From an uncultured Clostridia bacterium (GTDB lineage Bacteria; Bacillota; Clostridia; Christensenellales; Borkfalkiaceae): DNA of 7,327 nt. Each line of letters starts with the position of its first letter. Position 1 is the first letter of the stretch. The notes below the pieces were generated by a model that had not been told where the DNA came from, did not search any database, and saw only the letters and a list, made by a program, of their open reading frames with translations. Shown here in pieces: positions 1 through 4,550 of the stretch. The DNA is taken from assembly GCA_947629605.1 (NCBI GenBank), contig CANREK010000060.1:1-7327 (forward strand). The letters run 5' to 3'. Made by a program: the position numbers and the translations under genes.

Positions 1-74
1 TGACAGGACTTGAACCTGCATGGTCTCCCACAGGAACCTGAAACCTGCGCGTCTGCCAATTTCGCCACATCCGC
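1..74 (-). tRNA. tRNA-Leu, anticodon CAG (3' end cut by the window edge)
   Basis: Read on the minus strand, the sequence folds as a class II (long variable arm) tRNA. It has acceptor strand GCGGATG, a D arm with GCG/CGC stem and the TTGG loop signature, an anticodon loop TTCAGGT that places CAG at the anticodon, a variable arm with a TGG/CCA stem and GAGA loop, and a T arm with a TTCAAGT loop. It would decode CUG leucine codons. The last five acceptor bases, the discriminator base and any CCA lie beyond position 1. The bottom pair of the anticodon stem next to the loop is T-T, a small irregularity. It begins 17 nt after the stop of the S51 peptidase gene on the same strand. No convincing promoter was seen between them, so co-transcription and processing are possible. 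Confidence 0.95.
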
Positions 75-91
75 ATGGGGAATTTCCGCAT

Positions 92-799
92 TCAGCGTAA
101 AAATTCCGTCTTTTTCACGGTTTTGCCGTCTCCCCCGTCGAGGAGCCAGACTTTTCCGCCGCCCGTGACCGTTTTGACCGCTTCGCCGTCGATAAATTCC
201 ACGGCAGCATCGTCCTCCACGCCCCAAGCGCGGAATCTATTATACCTTACAATTTCGTCAAAGTCAAGCATTCTTTCATTATAATGGGGAGAAATTTTGC
301 CTTTGAGCCAACCGAGGCCCTTGTACATGGCGTATTCGCCCTCGATGACGGAATCGGAATACATGTCCTCGAACCAGCAGATGGCGCCAGCGGAGAGGCC
401 CGCGATGAACATGCCCCTCTCGTACGCCTCACGAATGAGCCCGACGAGCCCCGTCTCTCTCCAATGCTCGATCATGAACACGGTGTTTCCGCCGCCGATG
501 TAGAGAAAGTCCGCCCTTTCAAACTTCCCCCGCATCTTCTCCATGTCGATGTCGCGGTTGACCGTGAGGGCGACATCCGTCTTGATGTCAAATTTCCCCG
601 TATATACCTTATGAAATGTATTATAGTACGGCATGCAGTCGTGGCTGGCGGTCGGGATGAAGAGCCCGCAGGGGCGTCTGTCCCCCGCGATTTTTTTTGC
701 CTCGGCGGCGATATAGGCGTCGATGGCGAGCTTCTCGGGCGGGGCCGTCTCTCTCCCCTTCCCCTGTCCCCCGCCGATCGCGAGAATGCGGCTACTCAT
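92..799 (-). CDS. Peptidase family S51 (dipeptidase E-like) protein
   Basis: The product is 235 residues, close to the roughly 230 of Salmonella PepE. Family S51 enzymes are cytoplasmic serine peptidases with a class I glutamine amidotransferase-like fold. They include Asp-X dipeptidase (PepE) and cyanophycinase. Visible features are the N-terminal strand ILAIGGG, the IGGGNT loop at 101-106, the nucleophile elbow GLSAGAI with Ser136, and SPHYNE with the probable catalytic His172. The Ser-His spacing is near that of PepE (Ser120/His157). The acidic triad member is not certain; Asp147 or Asp149 are candidates. A GVEDD segment near 193-197 is typical of this branch. Start: ATG at 799 has an AAAGGA site 8 nt upstream, whereas upstream ATGs have no properly placed site. 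ATGAGTAG overlaps the stop of the P-II-like gene, so translational coupling is likely. The substrate cannot be deduced; a general dipeptidase or an uncharacterised amidase-like enzyme are both possible. Confidence 0.88.
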   Translation of the reverse strand: MSSRILAIGGGQGKGRETAPPEKLAIDAYIAAEAKKIAGDRRPCGLFIPTASHDCMPYYNTFHKVYTGKFDIKTDVALTVNRDIDMEKMRGKFERADFLYIGGGNTVFMIEHWRETGLVGLIREAYERGMFIAGLSAGAICWFEDMYSDSVIEGEYAMYKGLGWLKGKISPHYNERMLDFDEIVRYNRFRAWGVEDDAAVEFIDGEAVKTVTGGGKVWLLDGGDGKTVKKTEFLR

Positions 800-1604
800 T
801 CTTGTCATCCTTTGCGGTCTCTGCGGCCGCGGGAACTTCCTCATCGGCTGCGGAGATGCCCGCGGTCCTGTCGACGGGAAGGGCGTAGATGATCCCGCAG
901 GCGGGCGTTTTGAGGCCGATCGTCTCGGAGAGGGCGTCCATGATCGCCTGTGTGCGTTCCTTCTTCGTCAGGATCATCAACATCTCCTGTTCTTGAAGGA
1001 GGGTGATGCCGACGAACTGCTCGGCCTTTTGGTTGTCGGTCGCGCGGGCACGGACTACGGTACCGCCCGAAGCGCCCGCGGCGCGTGCCGCTTCCATGGC
1101 GGCGTCCACATTCCCCGCGCACATGACGGCGATGACGAGATTGTATTTTCTATCCTCGTTTTTCATGATCTTGCTTTCCTCCTGCTCGCGGCTGACCGCC
1201 GCATCCATGATCCCCCCTGCGATTTTTTGGGAAATGCCCGCAAGGGGCACCGTGAAGGAGATCCCCTTCCCCGCAAGGTAGAGTGACATCTGCGTGCGGA
1301 GTTCCCGCATGATGCGCCCTTCATCCGTCTCGGGAATGATGGAAAAGGCGATGGTCCGTTCCGTCTGCCCGATGCCGAGATAGTCGAGAAGCGCCGAGTA
1401 CGCCGTGCCGTAGCCCGTAAAGGTGACGGTGAGCGCGACGGAGAGGTCGTTTAAGATCGCCTTGACCTTTCTCCCGCTCCCGCGGCTGACGACACTGATG
1501 AGAAGTTTGGGCCTTGCGGCACGCTTGGGCTTTTCGGGCGGTTTTCTGATATGGATGGCCGATGCAACGGCCTTGACGGGTTCAAAAATTTTACTGCTCG
1601 GCAT
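792..1604 (-). CDS. Tandem P-II-like regulatory protein (partner of DUF1538 protein)
   Basis: The product is 270 residues, about twice the 110-residue length of GlnB/GlnK. I read two P-II-like ferredoxin-fold domains. Domain 1 (about 32-128) runs from KLLISVVSRGSG through GYGTAYSALLDYLGIG to FTVPLAGI. Domain 2 (about 153-250) runs from YNLVIAV through GGTVVRARA, QFVGITLLQEQEM and a final YALPVDRTAGI. GGTVVRAR and the following FxGI strand are P-II-like. The stretch standing for the T-loop in domain 2 (about TDNQKAEQF) is short and lacks the tyrosine uridylylated in enteric GlnB. An N-terminal tail and an acidic, alanine-rich C-terminal tail (251-270) flank the domains. P-II proteins are cytoplasmic sensors that bind nucleotides and often gate a membrane partner. 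The gene starts 1 nt after the DUF1538 stop with its own AGGTGG site. The reading frame stays open upstream, but that part is a shadow of the DUF1538 gene. The ligand is unknown. Confidence 0.87.
   Translation of the reverse strand: MPSSKIFEPVKAVASAIHIRKPPEKPKRAARPKLLISVVSRGSGRKVKAILNDLSVALTVTFTGYGTAYSALLDYLGIGQTERTIAFSIIPETDEGRIMRELRTQMSLYLAGKGISFTVPLAGISQKIAGGIMDAAVSREQEESKIMKNEDRKYNLVIAVMCAGNVDAAMEAARAAGASGGTVVRARATDNQKAEQFVGITLLQEQEMLMILTKKERTQAIMDALSETIGLKTPACGIIYALPVDRTAGISAADEEVPAAAETAKDDKNE
800..813 (-). promoter_or_regulatory. Ribosome binding site of the S51 peptidase gene
   Basis: AAAGGA (808-813) lies 8 nt upstream of the ATG at 799, inside the 3' end of the P-II-like gene. It favours 799 as the start over the in-frame ATG at 808, which would sit directly against the site. 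Confidence 0.6.
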
Positions 1605-1616
1605 GTTAGTCCACCT
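1605..1616 (-). promoter_or_regulatory. Ribosome binding site of the P-II-like gene
   Basis: AGGTGG (1611-1616) is built into the last codons of the DUF1538 gene and lies 6 nt upstream of the ATG at 1604. It decides the start, because the frame is open for another 135 nt upstream. Ribosomes finishing DUF1538 would re-initiate here. Confidence 0.7.
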
Positions 1617-3132
1617 CGTACAGCAGGATCTTGTCGTCCACGGCGAGGAAGGTCTTTTTGATCCTGTTCGTCTTGACCTTATACAGAATGCCGAGGATCT
1701 GAATGGAGATGAGCGGCGTGAGGGCGACAAAGGCGACACAGCCGAAGGCGTCCGTCATGATGGCCTCGGGGCGGAGCACGTTGCATGCCCCGATCGCGAG
1801 CGGAAGCACGAACGAGGAGACGAGCGCACCGCTTGCGACGCCGCCCGAGTCGAACGCGATGCCCGTGAACATCGGCGGCGTGAAAAAGGTGAGAAGGAGC
1901 GCGACAGCGTATCCCGGGGCCAAGATGTACATGATGTTGATGTCAAGCAAGATGCGCAGCATGGCGAGGCCCAAGGAGATGCTCACGCCGATGCAGAGCC
2001 CCTTTTTCATGGCAGTCGCACGGATGGCCCCCGCAGATTGCCGTTCAACCTGCTTGTTGAGCACATGCACGGCGGGTTCTGCCGCAACGATGAAGTAGCC
2101 GAGGAGCATGCCGACGGGGATAAGCAGCCATCCGCCCCACCGCGAGGCGAGCGTCGTCCCGATCTCCGTGCCGACGGGCATGAATCCGACGTTTGCGCCC
2201 GTCAAAAAGACCACGAGCCCGAGGAAGGTATACAAAAATCCCACAAAGATACGAATGAGCCTCCTCCCGTGCATCGAGCGCGTGATGAGCTGGAATAAGA
2301 GGAAAAATACGATGATGGGTGCGATGGCGATGCCGACTTCCCCGCTGTATTCCATAAATCCGTGGAGATAGGCCGAGGCGGCGCCCCGCGTGTTGTCCAC
2401 GGTGACGGGCGGGGTGACGGTGTACGGGACATCGTGGATCTTGAACACGATGGCGAGAATGAGGACCGCGATGATGGGTCCCACGCTCGACAGGGCAACG
2501 AGGCCGAAGGAGTCGCTCTCGCCGTCCTTCCGAATGGAAGAGACGCCCACGCCGAGCGAGATGATGAACGGCACCGTCATGGGACCCGTCGTGACGCCGC
2601 CCGCGTCAAAGGAGACCGCCCAAAATTCGGGCGAGACAAAGGCGCTCAAAACAAAGGCGGCAATGTAGAAAAAGAGCAACAAAAAGGAGAGACGGATGCG
2701 GAACACGATCCGAAGCATGGCGATGAGGAGGAACACGCCCACCCCCACCGCGACGGTGAGAATGAGGAGATAATTCCCGAGCGGCGTCTTTTGCGCAAGA
2801 GACGGCACCTGCCCCGCGAGGATTTGGAGGTCTGGTTCTGCGACCGTCACGATGATGCCGATGACAAAGGACAGAAGTGCGATGAGCCAGATCTTTTTCG
2901 ACTTCGTCATGGCGGTACCGATGTTCTCGCCGATGACGAGCATGGACATGTCGGCGCCGAGCGTGAACATCCCCATGCCGACGATGAGCAGTACGACCCC
3001 CGAGAGAAACAGCACAAAAGTCCCCGCGTCGAGCGGGGCGATCGTGACGGAAAGTATCATGATGATGAGTGCGATGGGCAAAACAGACGTGAGCGATTCC
3101 ACGATCTTATCCCGCAGCGCTTTGCTCCTCAT
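1606..3132 (-). CDS. DUF1538-family integral membrane protein, internally duplicated
   Basis: The product is 508 residues and strongly hydrophobic, with about 14 candidate membrane segments by eye. It has two homologous halves. GADMSMLVIGENIGTAM (59-75) matches GANVGFMPVGTEIGTTL (312-328). AEPDLQIL (98-105) matches AEPAVHVL (351-358). FDAGGVTTG (175-183) matches FDSGGVASG (427-435), each followed by a stretch ending in DSFG/DAFG and a hydrophobic segment. I recognise this as the DUF1538 family. The family has no established biochemical function known to me. The glycine-rich FDxGGVxxG and GxxIGT motifs, repeated once per half, suggest a pseudo-symmetric transporter or channel. Its direct neighbour is a P-II-like protein, as AmtB has GlnK, so regulation by that partner is plausible but inferred. 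The ATG at 3132 has an AGGAGG site (3139-3144) with a 6-nt spacer, 21 nt after rpiB. No signal peptide apart from the first membrane segment was seen. Confidence 0.9.
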   Translation of the reverse strand: MRSKALRDKIVESLTSVLPIALIIMILSVTIAPLDAGTFVLFLSGVVLLIVGMGMFTLGADMSMLVIGENIGTAMTKSKKIWLIALLSFVIGIIVTVAEPDLQILAGQVPSLAQKTPLGNYLLILTVAVGVGVFLLIAMLRIVFRIRLSFLLLFFYIAAFVLSAFVSPEFWAVSFDAGGVTTGPMTVPFIISLGVGVSSIRKDGESDSFGLVALSSVGPIIAVLILAIVFKIHDVPYTVTPPVTVDNTRGAASAYLHGFMEYSGEVGIAIAPIIVFFLLFQLITRSMHGRRLIRIFVGFLYTFLGLVVFLTGANVGFMPVGTEIGTTLASRWGGWLLIPVGMLLGYFIVAAEPAVHVLNKQVERQSAGAIRATAMKKGLCIGVSISLGLAMLRILLDINIMYILAPGYAVALLLTFFTPPMFTGIAFDSGGVASGALVSSFVLPLAIGACNVLRPEAIMTDAFGCVAFVALTPLISIQILGILYKVKTNRIKKTFLAVDDKILLYEVD

Positions 3133-3153
3133 GGCGGCCCTCCTATCGGGGTT

Positions 3154-3609
3154 TTATCCTTTGAAGTACTTCTTTTCGATGAGAGAGATCTTGTCGATCC
3201 TGCGTTGATGTTTTTCGAGATGGGAAAATTCCGTCGTCAAAAAGGTCTTGACGATGTCAAGTGCGAGATTGACGCCGACGATCCCGCCGCCGAGAGCGAG
3301 TACGTTTGCGTCGTTATGCTCCCGTGTGAGCCGTGCGCAGGTCGCATCCGTGCAGAGCGCACAGCGGATGCCGGGGACCTTGTTGGCCGCGATCGAGATG
3401 CCGATGCCCGTCGTGCAGATGAAGATCCCCCTGTCGCATTCCCCGCGTGCGACCGCCTCGGCGCCGCGGAGCGCAAAGTCGGGATAGTCGCAGGAATCAT
3501 GCGCGGTCGTGCCGAAGTCGGCGACTTCGTAATTGTTTTCGTTGAGATAGCGAACGACGGCGTTTTTGAGGTCCAGCCCGCCGTGATCGCAGGCAACTGC
3601 TATTTTCAT
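3154..3609 (-). CDS. rpiB: Ribose-5-phosphate isomerase B (RpiB/LacAB family)
   Basis: The product is 151 residues, the usual length (E. coli RpiB has 149). It interconverts ribose 5-phosphate and ribulose 5-phosphate in the non-oxidative pentose phosphate pathway, in the cytoplasm. Visible motifs are CDHGG at 7-11, DYPDFA at 41-46, the catalytic-cysteine loop ICTTGIGISIAANK with Cys65 (E. coli Cys66), REHNDANVLALG with His99 (E. coli His98), and the C-terminal HQRRIDKI with Arg137/Arg138 for phosphate binding. The usual loop is CGTGIG; here the glycine after the cysteine is threonine. Start: ATG at 3609 follows GGAGGT with a short spacer, and the protein begins exactly at the family N-terminus; the open frame beyond it lies in repeat sequence. 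Position after a ywlE-like gene matches ywlF of B. subtilis. LacA/LacB or allose-type isomerases are alternatives, but no sugar operon is visible. Confidence 0.93.
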   Translation of the reverse strand: MKIAVACDHGGLDLKNAVVRYLNENNYEVADFGTTAHDSCDYPDFALRGAEAVARGECDRGIFICTTGIGISIAANKVPGIRCALCTDATCARLTREHNDANVLALGGGIVGVNLALDIVKTFLTTEFSHLEKHQRRIDKISLIEKKYFKG

Positions 3610-3619
3610 GTTAACCTCC
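3610..3619 (-). promoter_or_regulatory. rpiB: Ribosome binding site of rpiB
   Basis: GGAGGT (3614-3619) sits 4 nt upstream of the ATG at 3609. It fixes the rpiB start against the longer open frame that reaches back to 3717 through repeat element A. Confidence 0.8.
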
Positions 3620-3643
3620 GGTTTGGATTTGAATGATGTTTTC

Positions 3644-3712
3644 GCCCCGCGAGATTCTTCGGAATTGCTTCCGTACTCTCTATGAGCCTCGTGGCTCAGA
3701 ATGACGCGGGGC
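3644..3712 (-). repeat. Palindromic repeat element, copy A
   Basis: The ends pair as an outer stem: GCCCCGCG (3644-3651) with CGCGGGGC (3705-3712), a 2-nt unpaired step, then ATTCT (3654-3658) with AGAAT (3698-3702). Two hairpins lie inside: CGGAA/TTCCG (3660-3673, loop TTGC) and GAGCC/GGCTC (3684-3697, loop TCGT). The whole could form a three-way junction in RNA or a cruciform in DNA. Strand is given so that the unit reads GTCATTCTGAG at the start and GAAGAATCTC at the end. Confidence 0.85.
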
Positions 3713-3735
3713 GGCAATGCGGTGACCCACCCCCT
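3694..3735. repeat. 42-nt direct repeat, first copy
   Basis: This segment matches 4012-4053 at 41 of 42 positions (G3713 against C4031). It covers the end of element A plus a tail that reads GCAATGCGGTGACCCACC followed by CCCT. The tail shows that the repeated unit extends beyond the palindrome. Confidence 0.88.
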
Positions 3736-3768
3736 ACCCGTTGCGACGGCAGGGCCCGCTCATTCTGA

Positions 3769-3783
3769 GGGGGTGAAACCCCC
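3769..3783. other. GC hairpin downstream of element A
   Basis: GGGGG (3769-3773) and CCCCC (3779-3783) flank a TGAAA loop. It is only 5 bp and no T-run follows on either strand, so a terminator call is not supported. It may be part of the repeat cluster. Confidence 0.4.
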
Positions 3784-3812
3784 GCCCCGCCCGCACGTTC
3801 TTTATGGCGTCA

Positions 3813-3833
3813 AAGGGCGGCACGAGCGCCCTT
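3813..3833. other. 7-bp hairpin in the intergenic region
   Basis: AAGGGCG (3813-3819) pairs with CGCCCTT (3827-3833) around a 7-nt loop. A competing stem, GCGCC/GGCGC (3826-3839), overlaps its right arm, so two folds exclude each other. On the minus strand only three T residues follow, too few for a convincing intrinsic terminator. Confidence 0.4.
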
Positions 3834-3875
3834 AGGCGCGAAGTTAGAATCCCATTAGACCGGCGGAGTAGCTGC

Positions 3876-3946
3876 GTGCGGCGTCATGCTGAGCCTGTGA
3901 ACAAGAACGGAGTCTACGAGAGTAAGTCCGAAGCATCTCGCCGCAC
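3876..3946 (+). repeat. Palindromic repeat element, copy C (inverted)
   Basis: This copy has the same plan as A and B in the opposite orientation. GTGCGGCG (3876-3883) pairs with CGCCGCAC (3939-3946), with the same TC/CT unpaired step, then ATGCT (3886-3890) with AGCAT (3932-3936). Compared with A, the outer arm differs at three positions and the inner arm at one, and every change is matched on the other side. The interior keeps GAGCC but has only a weak inner pairing, CGGA/TCCG (3908-3930). Confidence 0.78.
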
Positions 3947-3957
3947 ATTAGTCCGCG

Positions 3958-3984
3958 ATTATCCCGCGAGATTCTTCGGGTCAA
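3958..3984 (-). promoter_or_regulatory. Possible sigma-70-type promoter for the rpiB block
   Basis: On the minus strand TTGACC (3979-3984) and GATAAT (3958-3963) each match the -35 and -10 consensus at five of six bases. The spacer is 15 nt, two short of the optimum. It lies inside repeat element B and would give an rpiB leader of about 340 nt that contains elements C and A. This is the best candidate seen between the two blocks but is weak. Confidence 0.25.
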
Positions 3985-4029
3985 GTCATCGGACTTCGTA
4001 GAGCACCCGCCGCTCAGAATGACGCGGGG
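3962..4029 (-). repeat. Palindromic repeat element, copy B
   Basis: CCCGCG (3963-3968) pairs with CGCGGG (4023-4028), extended by a T3962-G4029 wobble. A 2-nt unpaired step follows, then ATTCT (3971-3975) with AGAAT (4016-4020). Inner hairpins are AAGTC/GACTT (3983-3996) and GAGC/GCTC (4001-4015). The inner hairpins differ in sequence from those of copy A, but both stay paired. Confidence 0.82.
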
Positions 4030-4053
4030 CCGCAATGCGGTGACCCACCCCCT
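4012..4053. repeat. 42-nt direct repeat, second copy
   Basis: This is the partner of the segment at 3694-3735, with one mismatch in 42. Sequence beyond the final T diverges at once, into the GC hairpin that follows the ywlE-like gene. Confidence 0.88.
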
Positions 4054-4057
4054 TGAT

Positions 4058-4076
4058 CCCCCTCCCGCGGAGGGGG
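4058..4076 (-). terminator. Possible terminator hairpin after the ywlE-like gene
   Basis: CCCCCTCC (4058-4065) and GGAGGGGG (4069-4076) form an 8-bp stem with a 3-nt loop, about 18 nt past the ywlE-like stop. The 3' side on the minus strand reads ATCAAGG, with no T-run, so it does not meet the usual intrinsic terminator pattern. It could stabilise the mRNA 3' end instead. Confidence 0.3.
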
Positions 4077-4094
4077 CATTCTTCGCCGCAATTT

Positions 4095-4550
4095 TCAACC
4101 CATGCACCAAGTTTTAATGATGAGCGGAATGACTTCACGGATGGCGCGGAGGGTCATGCGGTAGACGTCGATGCTCTGTCCGTAGGGGTCGGGAATCTCC
4201 TTGCCCGCGATGGCATAAAAGCTCGTCGCGTTCTTGCAGTTGAGCTTTTGGGTCTGCGCCTCCGTCATCGTGATGACGACATAGGCCTCGCGGAGCATCT
4301 TTTCGGTCAGTTGGCGGGGCTTGAAGGTCTTGTTGACGGGGATCCCCGCCTCGGCAAGCGCCTGTGCGCTGTTGGGGCTGAGCGTATTGCCCTTTTCGGC
4401 ATGAATGCCCGCAGAAGCGACGACATAGCCCGAGATCTTCTTTTTCCGAAGCTCCTTGCGCAGTGCGGCCTCCGCCATCGGGGAGCGGCAAGTGTTCCCC
4501 GTGCAGACGAAGAGTATTTTCTTTTTGGGTTCAGTTTTCTTCTGTTCCAT
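4095..4550 (-). CDS. ywlE: Low-molecular-weight protein phosphatase, YwlE-like (possible arginine phosphatase)
   Basis: The product is 151 residues, normal for the LMW-PTP family. The P-loop VCTGNTCRSPMAEA carries nucleophile Cys16 and Arg22 in the CX5RS pattern. The general acid Asp121 sits in IPDPYG. These cytoplasmic enzymes hydrolyse phosphoprotein esters or phosphoramidates through a cysteinyl-phosphate. In B. subtilis YwlE the threonine in CTGNT (Thr11) is linked to preference for phosphoarginine, whereas phosphotyrosine enzymes usually have CxGNIC. The same threonine is present here (Thr20), so a protein arginine phosphatase is the better guess. The gene overlaps the Sua5 gene by 20 nt, as expected for translational coupling, and no clear Shine-Dalgarno site precedes ATG 4550. 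The basic stretch at residues 4-11 comes before the first strand. Its kinase partner (McsB) is not in the window. Confidence 0.92.
   Translation of the reverse strand: MEQKKTEPKKKILFVCTGNTCRSPMAEAALRKELRKKKISGYVVASAGIHAEKGNTLSPNSAQALAEAGIPVNKTFKPRQLTEKMLREAYVVITMTEAQTQKLNCKNATSFYAIAGKEIPDPYGQSIDVYRMTLRAIREVIPLIIKTWCMG

Larger units (their letters stand above)
3610..4094. other. 485-nt intergenic region rich in palindromic repeats
   Basis: No coding sequence can be supported between the ywlE-like stop and the rpiB start. Open frames here on both strands are short, have no family likeness and run through repeats. The region holds three copies of one palindromic element (A, C, B), a 42-nt near-identical segment present twice, two GC-rich hairpins, and a partial repeat motif (TCATTCTGAG at 3760-3769). 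It separates the two gene blocks and probably acts at the RNA level or is repeat debris. Confidence 0.85.

Noticed and set aside
284..892. Plus-strand open frame opposite the S51 peptidase gene
   Set aside because: It is antisense to a gene with intact catalytic motifs and has no family likeness of its own.
1605..1739. N-terminal extension of the P-II-like protein
   Set aside because: The extension overlaps the DUF1538 gene and is serine- and arginine-rich shadow sequence. The AGGTGG site places the start at 1604.
1423..2298. Plus-strand open frame (291 residues) across the DUF1538/P-II junction
   Set aside because: It is charged, low in complexity and opposite two genes with strong family signatures.
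2362..3636. Long plus-strand open frame (424 residues) opposite the DUF1538 gene and rpiB
   Set aside because: It is antisense to two clearly recognised genes, very rich in Asp, Glu, Arg and His, and shows no domain-like pattern. GC-rich codon bias on the minus strand explains the absence of stops.
3610..3717. N-terminal extension of RpiB
   Set aside because: It would be encoded by repeat element A, and the GGAGGT site sits directly before the family-typical MKIAVACDH start.
3644..4053. CRISPR array
   Set aside because: The repeats are palindromic elements in mixed orientation and unequal spacing, with no regular spacer length.
3610..4094. Riboswitch or T-box leader upstream of rpiB
   Set aside because: Repeat elements account for the structure seen. 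I found no T-box motif or recognisable riboswitch core.
3804..4110. Short open frames on both strands inside the ywlE-rpiB intergenic region
   Set aside because: They run through palindromic repeat elements, and their codons are dictated by the repeats; no start signal or protein pattern supports them.
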